From Yersinia kristensenii (GTDB lineage: Bacteria > Pseudomonadota > Gammaproteobacteria > Enterobacterales > Enterobacteriaceae), in contig NZ_UHIY01000001.1 of the NCBI RefSeq assembly GCF_900460525.1, positions 4,278,001 to 4,342,000 of the forward strand: a DNA stretch of 64,000 nt, given 5' to 3'. The notes under the pieces were generated by a model, which was given only the letters and a program-made list of their open reading frames with translations, did no database searches and was not told the origin of the DNA. Of this stretch, positions 35,112 through 45,430 are shown one piece after another. Numbering within the stretch: position 1 is the first letter of the stretch; every line of letters starts with the position of its first letter. The position numbers and the translations under genes are program-made.

Positions 35112-36188
35112 TCAATAAGTTGAACTATATTCCACCGGTGTTTCTGATAGCGAAATCACGTCCGGATAATAACGTTCGGCAACATCCGGATGAGAGCGCA
35201 AACGCCCTTTGAGATAATTCAATCCGACATCACGGAACAGCGGGTTATGCGGGTCACTTGCTGGGCCACGGGCCTCTGCAGCCAGTTTTGCGGTTAATGG
35301 GTACAACGGCACCACCGCGTCTAAACGCGCGCCGAGGAAAAAGGCAATAGACAAGCGGTCAATCCCCGCAGGTGGGGTTTCCACCCGATGCACCGTGGCA
35401 CGCAAATAGCCATTACTGGCCAACTCCAGCAATTCGCCGATATTCACCACAAAAGTGTCTGGTCGTGGCACTGCATCAATCCAGCGCCCCTCTTCTACCT
35501 CAACCTGCAAACCGCGCTGCTGGTCTTGCAATAAGAAGCTGAGGAAACCGGAGTCTTTATGTGCGCCAACCCCCTGCCCGCTTTGAGTGGTTTCTCGCCC
35601 CGGATAGCGGATCAGTTTGATATGTTCGTTGGGTTTATCACCGTATAGCTCGTCAAAGGCGTTTTCATCCAGATCCAATGCCACAGCAAAGGCCCGCAGT
35701 AAGCGCAGTGCCATGCCGGTCATTTCCCGCTGCCATTGCAGTAAGGTCGGTTTTAATTCAGGTAGAGCTTCAGGCCACTGATTTGGGCCTTGCAACCGCG
35801 CCCAGCTTGGCGTACCAGGTGTTTGAGGTAATGGAGCGCGTTCAGCGCCAATATCGAACTGTTCGCGCCAATCTGGCTGACCGCGAGTAAGTTCTGAGGC
35901 CGCACGGTTGTAGCCACGAAAATGTGGCGAACGCACCATAGCAACCGCCAGCTTCTCGTCATCAGGTAGAGCAAAAAACTCACGTGAAAGAGTTTGGATT
36001 TGCTGTAATAACGCGGGGTCAATCCCATGCCCGGTAAGATAAAAGAATCCAATATCTCGTGCGGCATGGCGCAAATTGGCTAAAAATTCCTGACGTTCAG
36101 CCTCACTGCCATTGAGCAATGAAAGATCCAATAAAGGTAAGATATCGGCATTAACCGGGAATGGACTGTTTAAGTTTTGGTGACTCAT
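35112..36188 (-). CDS. 2-oxoglutarate/Fe(II)-dependent oxygenase (isopenicillin N synthase-like)
   Basis: A 358-residue oxygenase. The N-terminal DIOX_N domain is LPLLDLSLLNGSEAERQEFL to FYLTGHG. The core carries the iron ligands in GVGAHKDSGFLSFLLQD (H-x-D) and ATVHRVETP (His), with the 2-oxoglutarate Arg in RLSIAFF. The substrate is unknown. Position first in an apparent operon with metQNI suggests sulfur-compound or amino-acid metabolism; that is inference. Confidence 0.85.
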   Translation of the reverse strand: MSHQNLNSPFPVNADILPLLDLSLLNGSEAERQEFLANLRHAARDIGFFYLTGHGIDPALLQQIQTLSREFFALPDDEKLAVAMVRSPHFRGYNRAASELTRGQPDWREQFDIGAERAPLPQTPGTPSWARLQGPNQWPEALPELKPTLLQWQREMTGMALRLLRAFAVALDLDENAFDELYGDKPNEHIKLIRYPGRETTQSGQGVGAHKDSGFLSFLLQDQQRGLQVEVEEGRWIDAVPRPDTFVVNIGELLELASNGYLRATVHRVETPPAGIDRLSIAFFLGARLDAVVPLYPLTAKLAAEARGPASDPHNPLFRDVGLNYLKGRLRSHPDVAERYYPDVISLSETPVEYSSTY

Positions 36189-36698
<510 letters not shown>

Positions 36699-37358
36699 AT
36701 GGATTTGGCCCTGTTTGATCTCGATGAAACGCTGATAAGCGATGACAGTTCTGGCTTATGGCTGCGCTGGCTGGTGGATGAGGGGCTTGCGCCCCCTGAA
36801 CTGGCAGAACAAGAACAGTATCTAATGAAACAGTATTATCAAGGGAACTTATCGATGTCCTGCTATATGGAATCGACTTTATCGCCCTTGGTTGGGAAAC
36901 ATACGGTCGAAGTGGCGGGTTGGGTTGAGCGCTTTATCGCGCGCGATATTTTGCCGCGTATTTATCCTCAAGCCAGGAAACTGTTGGCCTGGCACCGTGA
37001 CCGAGGGGATTACATTGTCATTATTTCCGCCACCGGCGAGCATTTAGTTAACCCCATTGCACAGTGTTTTTCGGCTAATGCAGCATTGGCCATCGGCGTT
37101 GCGGTGGAAGATAATCGCTATACCGGCAAGACCTACGGCACCCTGACTTACCGCGAGGGTAAAGTCGAGCGGCTAAAACAGTGGCTAGCGGAATCACCCC
37201 AGTTAGACTTCCAACGCACCTATGGTTACAGTGACTCAATCAATGACAAACCGTTATTGGAATATGTTGATCGTGCCGCAGTGATCAATCCGGGTACTGA
37301 ATTGGTAGACTTGGCGATTTTACATGACTGGGATATCCATCATTGGCAACGACGTTAA
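36699..37358 (+). CDS. HAD-IB family phosphatase (SerB-like)
   Basis: A 219-residue HAD hydrolase. Motif I is FDLDETLI (catalytic Asp), motif II IISATGEH, motif III and IV are GKVERLKQW and YGYSDSINDKPLLE. The cap region (about 15-85) fits subfamily IB, which includes phosphoserine phosphatase-like enzymes. The substrate is not clear. A glutathione transferase gene follows 24 bases later. Confidence 0.85.
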   Translation: MDLALFDLDETLISDDSSGLWLRWLVDEGLAPPELAEQEQYLMKQYYQGNLSMSCYMESTLSPLVGKHTVEVAGWVERFIARDILPRIYPQARKLLAWHRDRGDYIVIISATGEHLVNPIAQCFSANAALAIGVAVEDNRYTGKTYGTLTYREGKVERLKQWLAESPQLDFQRTYGYSDSINDKPLLEYVDRAAVINPGTELVDLAILHDWDIHHWQRR

Positions 37359-37382
37359 CCATGTGTTGGGAGGGGAAGTGAT

Positions 37383-38003
37383 ATGCTGACAGTCTGGGGT
37401 CGAAATAATTCGACCAATGTGAAAAAGGTGCTTTGGTGTCTGGAAGAGTTGGGTATCAGCTATGAGCGAATAGATGTTGGCGGTCAATATGGCAAGTTGA
37501 ATGATCCACTATACCGATCACTGAATCCGAATGGCCTGATCCCTTGCTTGCAAGATGATGATTTTATTCTGTGGGAGTCCAACACTATTGTGCGCTATCT
37601 GGCGGCACAATATGGCACTAATTCGCTTTACCTGCCGGATGCAAAACAGCGGGCTGCCGCTGAAAAGTGGATGGATTGGGCAACATCCAATATAGCGGCC
37701 CCGTTTAAGACCGTGTTTATTGGGCTGGTGCGCACTGCGCCGGAATTACAGGATCAAGCCCAAATTGCTCAGGGTATTGTGCAATGGAATACATTAATGG
37801 CGATTGCCGATGAAACCCTGAGCAAACAAACCTATCTTTCGGGCGATAAATTCGGCATCGGCGATATTCCATTAGGCTGTCTGGCGTATGCCTGGTTCAA
37901 TCTATCCCTCGAGCGCCCAGAATTACCGCACTTACAGCGTTGGTATCAACATCTGACCGAAAGAGCGGCATTCCAGAAAGTCATTGATATTGGGCTGAGT
38001 TAA
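37383..38003 (+). CDS. Glutathione S-transferase family protein
   Basis: A 206-residue GST. The N-terminal thioredoxin-like domain begins MLTVWGRNNSTNVKKVLWCL with the Ser/Asn active-site region, and ESNTIVRYLA is the glutathione gamma-glutamyl-binding motif. The C-terminal helical domain follows from about residue 88. It probably conjugates glutathione to electrophiles. It is in one operon with the HAD gene. Confidence 0.9.
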   Translation: MLTVWGRNNSTNVKKVLWCLEELGISYERIDVGGQYGKLNDPLYRSLNPNGLIPCLQDDDFILWESNTIVRYLAAQYGTNSLYLPDAKQRAAAEKWMDWATSNIAAPFKTVFIGLVRTAPELQDQAQIAQGIVQWNTLMAIADETLSKQTYLSGDKFGIGDIPLGCLAYAWFNLSLERPELPHLQRWYQHLTERAAFQKVIDIGLS

Positions 38004-38008
38004 TTAAA

Positions 38009-38035
38009 CAGGGTGGGCTACGTTAGCTCACCCTG
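38009..38035 (+). terminator. Hairpin after the glutathione transferase gene
   Basis: CAGGGTGgGCTA-cgt-TAGCtCACCCTG forms a 12-pair stem with one mismatch five bases past the stop. No T-run follows. Confidence 0.55.
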
Positions 38036-38066
38036 CGGCTTCAAGTACAAAACCTATCTCCAAAGC

Positions 38067-38178
38067 AATTGGAGTCGCAGGTAGGCGGCCAGCGAACGCA
38101 TCCCGATGAGCTTACGCAAGTAAGTAATTCGGGTAAGTGAACGCAGCCAACACCCCTGCGGCTTCAAGTGCGAAGGAG
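38067..38178. repeat. ERIC element, copy 1
   Basis: The centre (GAACGCATCCCGATGAGCTT, then ACGCAAGTAAGTAATTCGGG) matches the conserved core of enterobacterial repetitive intergenic consensus sequences, and the ends are inverted repeats (CTTCAAGTGCGAAGG). It lies in the gap between two convergent genes. Confidence 0.82.
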
Positions 38179-38179
38179 A

Positions 38180-40153
38180 TTAGAAATCGTAGCTGGCTCC
38201 CACCATATAACGGCGACCATCCAGAACTTTATCATTCACTTCTATATCCACTCGCTTATCCAGCACGTTATAGACACCGCCCATCAAACGAACTTCTTTC
38301 GTTAGTTGATAGTTAGCGCCTACATCAACAAAGGTATATGACGGTGTGGTTTTTCCCATACTGGTACGATTAAGGTATTCCGAGGTTTTACCCCGGTAGT
38401 TAGCCCGGACCCAGGTTGCCAGCTCTTCATTGGCTTGCCAGTTCAGCGTGCCGTTTAACATGTGTTTTGGCATCTGGTTCAATGGTTGACCGGAAAACTG
38501 CCCGCTCTTTTGCTCAGATTGAGTAAAAGTATAGTTTGAGGTCAGTGACCAGTCTTTATTGATATCCCAACCAAATGTCGCTTCCACACCGCGAGTGATG
38601 GCTTTATCCACGTTGGTGCGGTCACTGATAAACTTGTAAGGAGTGCCATTGATAGTGCATTGGCCTGATGCATTGCCGGTGGTATCCGTACAGCGGCGCA
38701 CTTCGGTGATTTTATCTTTAAAATCAGTGTTAAACAGTGTCACTCCCGCATTCATACCCTCCTGGTCATCCCAGAGAATGCCGATTTCCTGGCTGATACT
38801 TCTTTCGGGTTTTAGGTTGGCATTGCCGACGATAATGGCTGGATCGCCTTTGCCGCCGGTGATTTGCCCCCAATTATCAGTTGCCTGACGCAAATCAGGT
38901 GAGCGATAACCACCGGATACCCCACCTTTTAATGTCCATTGTTCAGCTAAATGCCAAACACCGTACATCCGTGGCGTCCAGTGAGTACCATAGTTTTCGT
39001 CCTGATCCATACGAATACCACCGGTCAGGGCGAAATCATTGGTCATTTGCCATTCGTCTTCAGCAAATAATGCCCAACTCCAGCGCGTTAATTTGGTGAG
39101 ATCTTTAGCTGAAGCTAACTGATTACCTTTATCAGATAACTCTTCATAGCGATATTGGCCGCCAAGAATTAACGTGTGGCTATCAAACAGGAAGGAGGTT
39201 TGGCTATTAAAGACATTATCGACGCTTTTCATTTGGCGCGATGGGTTACGAGTTTCGTCGCGCTGAATATAGCTGGTTGAATTACCAAAATCATAATAAC
39301 CGTGGTGAGTCATCGCATAATTATTACGGTCATATTGCACATCACTGCTTTTACCATTCAATGCCACTGAACGCCCGGGCGTTGAATTTCTATCTTGCAC
39401 ATAATGGCCAATATCAAAATCAAATTCGTTTTTATCATCCGGTGTTAAGGTAAATGTCGCCGCCCCATTTCTCAGGCGTTGCTCATTATAGCCATCGATA
39501 ATTTTATCTTCGCTGCGATGAGACAGCAGACCGCTGACTTTTAATCCCAATAAACCGTCAATTAATGGGCCAGAGGCGTAGGCATTGGTTTGATAAATAT
39601 CGCCGGAATTAGAATCTTCCTGCAAGGTGGCATCTGCACGCACGGTGCCGTGCCACTCTTTACCTACTTTACGGGTAATCACGTTAATGACCCCGCCCAT
39701 GGCGTCCGAACCATATAAAGAAGACATTGGGCCGCGCACCACTTCAATACGCTCAATAGCCGCCAGTGGTGGTAACCACCCCTGCTCAATGCCCGAGCCG
39801 TCACTGTTTGGCCGCGTGCCACGAGTATCAACCCGCTTACCATCCACCAGAATCAGGGTGTATTTCGCCGACATACCGCGAATACTGATATCACTGTGAC
39901 TGCCGCCGCCGGTGACAACCACCCCCGGTACATCTTTCAGCGCATCGGTAATATCGGTATAGGCTTTATTCTCGATTTGTTCACGGGTCACAACCGAAAT
40001 AGACGCCGCCGAGTCTTGAATACGTTGTTGGAAGCCAGTTGCTGTTACCACCATAGTCTCTGTTGCAGTGGTATTGGTTTCAGCAGCAGATGCCTGAGAT
40101 GAGATAATTGTCGCTATAACTAACACCGCAGAATGCGATTTTTTGAAAGTCAT
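38180..40153 (-). CDS. cirA: TonB-dependent catecholate-siderophore receptor (CirA/YiuR type)
   Basis: A 657-residue outer-membrane receptor. Signal peptide MTFKKSHSAVLVIATIISSQ to ASA, TonB box ETMVVTATG, plug domain (about 40-160) with DVPGVVVTGGG and IERIEVVRGPMSSLYGSDAM, and a beta-barrel ending in the terminal Phe (MVGASYDF). It resembles E. coli CirA, and its place close to lysP is the same as cirA in E. coli. The adjacent ABC genes recall the Yersinia Yiu system. The ATG at 40153 has GGAGAAAG upstream. Confidence 0.87.
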   Translation of the reverse strand: MTFKKSHSAVLVIATIISSQASAAETNTTATETMVVTATGFQQRIQDSAASISVVTREQIENKAYTDITDALKDVPGVVVTGGGSHSDISIRGMSAKYTLILVDGKRVDTRGTRPNSDGSGIEQGWLPPLAAIERIEVVRGPMSSLYGSDAMGGVINVITRKVGKEWHGTVRADATLQEDSNSGDIYQTNAYASGPLIDGLLGLKVSGLLSHRSEDKIIDGYNEQRLRNGAATFTLTPDDKNEFDFDIGHYVQDRNSTPGRSVALNGKSSDVQYDRNNYAMTHHGYYDFGNSTSYIQRDETRNPSRQMKSVDNVFNSQTSFLFDSHTLILGGQYRYEELSDKGNQLASAKDLTKLTRWSWALFAEDEWQMTNDFALTGGIRMDQDENYGTHWTPRMYGVWHLAEQWTLKGGVSGGYRSPDLRQATDNWGQITGGKGDPAIIVGNANLKPERSISQEIGILWDDQEGMNAGVTLFNTDFKDKITEVRRCTDTTGNASGQCTINGTPYKFISDRTNVDKAITRGVEATFGWDINKDWSLTSNYTFTQSEQKSGQFSGQPLNQMPKHMLNGTLNWQANEELATWVRANYRGKTSEYLNRTSMGKTTPSYTFVDVGANYQLTKEVRLMGGVYNVLDKRVDIEVNDKVLDGRRYMVGASYDF

Positions 40154-40239
40154 TGTTCTTTCTCCATGAGGTATAAACTTATTCAGTTCCTTTTCCATCA
40201 GGTTCTTTTGCCTGTAACGATGCCGCCTGACGGGCAGGT

Positions 40240-40258
40240 GATAAATATTATTTTTATA
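40240..40258. promoter_or_regulatory. Possible Fur box upstream of the TonB receptor
   Basis: GATAAATATTATTTTTATA matches the 19-base Fur consensus at 13 positions by eye and lies 87 bases before the receptor start. Confidence 0.4.
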
Positions 40259-40418
40259 AATAACGGGCAATAGCTCACCAAAGCAGAAATAGCGCTTCCA
40301 ACGATTTCCACTTAATACATAATTATTATTTTATAAAAAACTGTTACTTCTGAAACAGATGCCTTACGTCCTAGGATATCTATTAACCACAGCAATAATA
40401 AGGCATCAAAAATATTGA

Positions 40419-41208
40419 CTAAATAGTTGGCTCCGTCACCAACCCATCAATTAATACTTGGGGCGTCCCTTGTGAACAGCGCTCAATGCGCCCTTTCACA
40501 CCATAGACCTTGGCCAGACTTTGCGGCGTAATCACCACTTCCGGCAAACCATCCGCAATCAGCGAACCGTTTTGCAACATCAGCACATGGTCGCCATGAC
40601 GCAAGGCTATATTGATGTCATGCACCACCACCACGGTAATAATATTGCGTTTGCGAGTTTCCTTGCGTACCAAGTCCATCACATGAAATTGATAATTCAG
40701 ATCCAGTGCACTGAGTGGCTCATCCAGCAATAACAGTGATGGCTGGCGAATAAGCGATTGCGCCAAGCCCACTAACTGTTTCTGCCCCCCCCGAAAGCTG
40801 ATCCAGATAGCTCAATGCCAAGTGGGCAATCCCCAGTTGTTCGAGCAACGTCATTACTTCGGCCTCACTGCTGGCATTGCTGCGCCCGCCCGACGCCCGT
40901 TGGGCCACAATAATCGACTCCAACACATGGAGATGTACACCCGCCGGCAATGATTGCGGCAAATACACCACTTTCTCGGCGCGCTTGGCAAATGGCATCT
41001 GCATCAAATCGTCATTATCCAACCACAACTGCCCTTGAGCACGGTTTAAACCCGCCATTGAGCGCAACAGTGTTGACTTCCCGCTGCCATTCGGCCCAAG
41101 CAGTACCGTAATCTTGCCACGCGGTAGCAAGGGTACCGTCAAATTCTCAATCACCGGGCGTTTCGGGTAGCCGGCATTAAAATGCTTAATACATAAACCA
41201 GAAGTCAT
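40419..41208 (-). pseudogene. FecE/FepC-type ABC transporter ATPase, interrupted by a +1 frameshift
   Basis: The N-terminal frame (MTSGLCIKHFNAGYPKRPVI) holds Walker A GPNGSGKSTLL and runs to YLDQLSGG. The expected signature LSGGQKQLVGLAQSL is split: the second half continues in another frame with Walker B LLLLDEPLSALDL and the H-loop VVHDINIAL. The break is a run of eight G (minus strand; C run at 40785-40792) where seven keep the frame. All motifs are otherwise intact, so an artefact is likely. It overlaps the permease by four bases and should power siderophore uptake. Confidence 0.85.
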
Positions 41209-42287
41209 ACATTCCCCCTATGGCGCAAAATAATGCTCAGGAAGAACGGCACGCCGACCAGCGAGGTGACAATCCCGACCGGAATGATGACACCAGGGAT
41301 CAGGTTTTTCGACGCTATTGATGCCATGGATAGCACTAGCGCACCAATTAGGGCGCTGGCAGGTAGATAGAAACGGTGATCCTCACCAAAAATCATGCGC
41401 GCAATATGGGGGGCAACTAACCCGATAAATCCAATCGGGCCAACAAAAGCCACAGCCAGCGCCGATAACATACTGATGCGCAACAATGTTCCCAACCGCA
41501 GGCGGCGAACATCAATACCAAAACTGATTGCCCGGTCTTCACCTAAGCGCAGTGCCGTCAGCTTCCACGAGCTCATCATCGACAAAGGTAGCATCAGGAC
41601 AAACACTGCCAGCATGACGCCAAGTTTGGTCCATGAAGCGCGTGCCAGGCTGCCCATCGTCCAGAACACCAGACCTTGTAGCGTATCTTCACTGGCAATG
41701 AACTGCATCATTGAGACCAGCGCATTAAAGGTAAAGACCAGCGCGATACCAAATAGCACCACACCCGATGTCGCAACTCGTGTCCAGCGCGTGATTCCGT
41801 CGAGCATTAGCGCGGCAAACAGGGCAAAAATAAAGGCGTTAACGGAGATAAACCACTGATCAGGTACACCCGGAATACCAATCCCCGAGACAATCGCCAG
41901 TGCGGCACCAAATGCCGCAGCGGAGGACACGCCCAAGGTAAAGGGGCTGGCCAGCGGGTTATTCAGGATGGTTTGCATCTCAGCACCGGCAAGGCCCAGT
42001 GACAAACCAATCACCACCGCCATCAGGGCATAAGGCAAACGAATATCCCATACAATAACCCGGGTACCCGCATCTGCGCTGGCCGGGTCAATTAGCGTCT
42101 GCCACAGGGACGACAGTGTCAGGCCCGATGGCCCCATAGTGAAGTCCAGCAACAAGCAGCCGAAGATGGCTAACACCAGCACACCCATGATAAGCAGGCG
42201 GTGGCGCACGATATTCTTATAGCGGCCCATAACACTGGCATCTGCCTGGCCAGAGGTTTTTGTCATGGGTTCAGTGGATACACTCAT
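41205..42287 (-). CDS. FecCD-type siderophore ABC transporter permease
   Basis: A 360-residue permease of the FecCD/BtuC family with about nine or ten membrane segments. The family stretch GPIGFIGLVAPHIARMIFGEDHR, which contacts the ATPase, is present near residue 285. It overlaps the ATPase gene by four bases. No periplasmic binding protein gene lies near. It resembles YiuB of the Yersinia Yiu system in type and setting; that link is from memory. Confidence 0.88.
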   Translation of the reverse strand: MSVSTEPMTKTSGQADASVMGRYKNIVRHRLLIMGVLVLAIFGCLLLDFTMGPSGLTLSSLWQTLIDPASADAGTRVIVWDIRLPYALMAVVIGLSLGLAGAEMQTILNNPLASPFTLGVSSAAAFGAALAIVSGIGIPGVPDQWFISVNAFIFALFAALMLDGITRWTRVATSGVVLFGIALVFTFNALVSMMQFIASEDTLQGLVFWTMGSLARASWTKLGVMLAVFVLMLPLSMMSSWKLTALRLGEDRAISFGIDVRRLRLGTLLRISMLSALAVAFVGPIGFIGLVAPHIARMIFGEDHRFYLPASALIGALVLSMASIASKNLIPGVIIPVGIVTSLVGVPFFLSIILRHRGNV

Positions 42288-42370
42288 TTATTTCAGCTAC
42301 CAGCTATTTTCAGCTACTGACTGTTATTTCAGCAACTGACTATCAATATGACGCTAACAATAAAACAAAC

Positions 42371-42389
42371 GATAATACTTATCAATAAG
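42371..42389. promoter_or_regulatory. Possible Fur box upstream of the FecCD permease
   Basis: GATAATACTTATCAATAAG agrees with the Fur consensus at 13 of 19 positions by eye, including the GATAAT start. It is 84 bases before the permease start. Confidence 0.45.
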
Positions 42390-42555
42390 ATTGCTATAAC
42401 TGTTTTGACCCAAATTTTTGTAAATACTTATTTTATAATATTATTTAATCAGTGTGGTTAATCGAATACAGGGTATCAGGAGGGAGATGAAGCGAAGTCA
42501 GCGAAATTATTTGCTTAAAATTGTTTGAATAATCATCAACTCATCACCATAAAAA

Positions 42556-42577
42556 AGGGCGATAATATTATCGCCCT
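42556..42577. terminator. Terminator after lysP
   Basis: GGGCGATAAT and ATTATCGCCC form a perfect stem with A-rich and T-rich flanks on both sides (AAAAAA before, TTTCC after), so it can work in both directions. Confidence 0.8.
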
Positions 42578-42598
42578 TTCCTCTACTGCATTATTTTG

Positions 42599-44125
42599 TT
42601 AATCAGAAATCAGTACAGTTTTTTGAGGTTCCTGATCATCATGACTTTCATCACGCCATTTCGGGAATTCCATATCTTTGTATTTGATAACCTTAGTGCC
42701 ACGGCTGAGCTTATAGCCGAACCAAATCACCAGGAATAATGGAATGCCAATATAGGTGGCGGTCACGCCATACCAATCAATACGGTCTTGCAGGAATGCC
42801 TGATAGTTCTGACCCAAAGTAATGATCAAACACAGTACAAAGGCAAAGATTGGCCCCAGCGGGAAGAAACCCGACTGATACGGCAAATCGTTCAAATCGC
42901 GGCCCTGCATCATATAGCCCCGGCGGAAACGATAATGACTGATAGCAATCCCCAACCAGGCGATAAAGCCAGTCATACCGGAGGTATTCAGTAACCACAA
43001 ATAAACAGTTTGGTTGCCAAACATAGAGCTTAAGAAGCACAAACCCGCCACTACAGTGGTAGCATACAGCGCATTACGCGGCACACCGCCCTTCGACAAT
43101 TTGGCGAAAATACGGGGCGCTTTGCCCTCTGAGGCCAGGGTAAATAGCATGCGAGTTGAAGCATACATTCCCGAATTACCCGCTGATAATACTGCCGTCA
43201 GAATAACCGCATTCATTACCGCCGCCGCTGACAACAGGCCCGCATTCTGGAACACCAAAGTGAACGGGCTGACGCTGATATCTTTAACATCATTACGCAA
43301 CAGACTTGGGTCGGTATACGGGATAATCAAACTGATAATCAGGATAGCGAAGATATAGAACAGCAGAATACGCCAAAACACTTTGCGCACTGCGCGCGGA
43401 ATGTTTTTGCCCGGATCTTTTGATTCACCGGCCGCGATACCAATCAGCTCTGTCCCCTGGAAGGAGAAACCAACAATCATCGCCACCCCAATCATCGCCG
43501 AGAAACCACCGGCAAACGGCGCGTCGCCAATAGTCCAGTTGTGCCAGCCCGCCGTCTCACCACCTTTCATGATGCCGCTAATCATCATCACACCAATAAT
43601 GATGAAGATAATAACCGTGGTGACTTTAATCAGTGAGAACCAGTATTCCGCTTCACCAAAGCCTTTAACTGAGATGTAGTTCAATAAAAACATTAAGGCG
43701 AGGAACAGTGCACTCCAGATCCAGCCGGGGGCATCCGGGAACCAGTAATTCATCACCAATTGTGCCGCGACCAGGTCAACGGCGATAGTGACCGCCCAGT
43801 TGTACCAATAGTTCCAGCCAAGGGCGAAGCCGAAGCCTTCCTCTACATATTTGGAACCATAAGTCGAAAATGAACCCGATACCGGCATAAATGCCGCCAG
43901 CTCACCGAGGCTAGTCATCAAGAAATAAACCATCAGGCCAATCAATGCATAGGAGAGCAATGCTCCACCCGGGCCGGCCTGAGATACCGTCGCCCCTGAG
44001 GCCACAAATAAACCGGTACCAATAGAACCGCCGATAGCAATCATGGCTAAATGCCGTGATTTAAGCTCTCGGCGTAAGCGCTGTGCACCCTGCTGCGCGG
44101 GGATTTTAGTCTGTGGCTGAGTCAT
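42599..44125 (-). CDS. lysP: Lysine-specific permease
   Basis: A 508-residue amino acid permease of the APC superfamily with twelve membrane segments. The first segment GGSIGTGLFVASGATVSQAG is the family signature, and SFQGTELIGIAAGESKDP matches LysP. E. coli LysP is 489 residues. It imports lysine and, in E. coli, also restrains the CadC sensor. It sits next to yeiE as in E. coli, where YeiE regulates lysP. Confidence 0.92.
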   Translation of the reverse strand: MTQPQTKIPAQQGAQRLRRELKSRHLAMIAIGGSIGTGLFVASGATVSQAGPGGALLSYALIGLMVYFLMTSLGELAAFMPVSGSFSTYGSKYVEEGFGFALGWNYWYNWAVTIAVDLVAAQLVMNYWFPDAPGWIWSALFLALMFLLNYISVKGFGEAEYWFSLIKVTTVIIFIIIGVMMISGIMKGGETAGWHNWTIGDAPFAGGFSAMIGVAMIVGFSFQGTELIGIAAGESKDPGKNIPRAVRKVFWRILLFYIFAILIISLIIPYTDPSLLRNDVKDISVSPFTLVFQNAGLLSAAAVMNAVILTAVLSAGNSGMYASTRMLFTLASEGKAPRIFAKLSKGGVPRNALYATTVVAGLCFLSSMFGNQTVYLWLLNTSGMTGFIAWLGIAISHYRFRRGYMMQGRDLNDLPYQSGFFPLGPIFAFVLCLIITLGQNYQAFLQDRIDWYGVTATYIGIPLFLVIWFGYKLSRGTKVIKYKDMEFPKWRDESHDDQEPQKTVLISD

Positions 44126-44369
44126 TCTTACCCTAATCCGCCCTTAAAAAACGAGGCAGAATTGTAGCAAATCCTATCGTTTGTGTGAGGAACAATGCGC
44201 TGATATAAGATACCTTCATAATCCCAGTTGAATTATTAGCAAAAGCTTAATTATCAGAATAACTGCATTCTCACGGGGTATTATTGCCGTAATAACCCTT
44301 TGTCGTGGCGTAAAACACTTAAAATCCTATGCCCCATATTGCGAATACGCTTTGATGAGACCCGGAGTT

Positions 44370-45242
44370 TCAGGGCTCTTCTTGGCAATAACTTAAAAAA
44401 CGTTGCAATGCATTTGAAATGTGCTTTTGCCGATGATGAATCAGATATAACGTCCTGATCAGCGGCGGCAAAGGAATATTAAGCTCAATCAGTTCACCGC
44501 TGGTGAGTTGATCGGCAATCACTCGCCGCGACAAGCAACTGATTCCTATGCCATAACGCACTGCCCGCTTAATCGCTTCAGAATGGCCCAGTTCCATGAC
44601 CAATTTAAAATGGGGCAATTTTGCCAACAATAAGTGGTCGAGAACTTCACGCGTACCCGAACCTCGCTCGCGTAAGATCCACGCGGCATCAGCCAGCTCT
44701 TCTAGCGTTAACATTTTATGGCATAGCGGGTTATCAGGTGCGGCAAACACCACTAATTCATCGTGCAACCAAGCTTGTGTCATTAACTCTGGCATATGGC
44801 ACGGCCCTTCAATCAGGCCCAGGTCGCCGCGAAAATCAGCTACGGCTTCAATCACATCCTGACTGTTACCAATATTCAACTCCAGCGGCGTACCCGGGAA
44901 ATCACGCCGATATTTGGCAATCATACCCGGCAACATATAATTGCCGATAGTGCTACTGGCAGCGATGCGCAATGCGCCTAAATCCTGCAAGAAAAGTTGT
45001 TCAATTTCTACAGCTTGCTCAAGAAGTGACAGTGCTTTGGGATATAGTAGCCGCCCATGTTCATTCGTGACTAAACGCTTACCAACCCTATCAAAAAGTT
45101 GTACCCCTAATTGCCCTTCCAAATCTGCCAACGCAGCACTGACTGCCGATTGTGAAAGGGCGAGCACAACCGAGGCTTGTGTCGTAGAGCTGCTTTTTAG
45201 CACCTCTGTAAAGACTTCAAGTTGACGTAAGGTTATGTGCAT
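44370..45242 (-). CDS. yeiE: LysR-family regulator YeiE
   Basis: A 290-residue LysR regulator. The winged helix-turn-helix is residues about 1-62 ([23 protein letters not shown]), followed by a substrate-binding domain. The N-terminus [20 protein letters not shown] and location between lysP and yeiH match E. coli YeiE, linked to lysP and to sulfite control of yeiH. Confidence 0.9.
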   Translation of the reverse strand: MHITLRQLEVFTEVLKSSSTTQASVVLALSQSAVSAALADLEGQLGVQLFDRVGKRLVTNEHGRLLYPKALSLLEQAVEIEQLFLQDLGALRIAASSTIGNYMLPGMIAKYRRDFPGTPLELNIGNSQDVIEAVADFRGDLGLIEGPCHMPELMTQAWLHDELVVFAAPDNPLCHKMLTLEELADAAWILRERGSGTREVLDHLLLAKLPHFKLVMELGHSEAIKRAVRYGIGISCLSRRVIADQLTSGELIELNIPLPPLIRTLYLIHHRQKHISNALQRFLSYCQEEP

Positions 45243-45430
45243 AAGAGTCTCTGTAGTAAAAAATGGAGAATGCTATCATCACTCTGATTGTCAGTGACCG
45301 GATGATAAGAATTGGCACTGGCCCAAAGTCATTTCTGACACAAAGAGTATATAGCCCCGATGACTCTGTAATACTAACACTTCTGAGTAAAATTCGGCGA
45401 TTATCAAGGATGAATTTAAGCAGTAAAATA

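Larger units (their letters stand above)
42288..42598. other. Intergenic region upstream of the permease
   Basis: It holds three short direct copies of TTTCAGC(T/A)AC at 42293-42340, a Fur-like site at 42371-42389 and the lysP terminator at the far end. No remnant of a binding-protein gene is visible. Confidence 0.6.
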
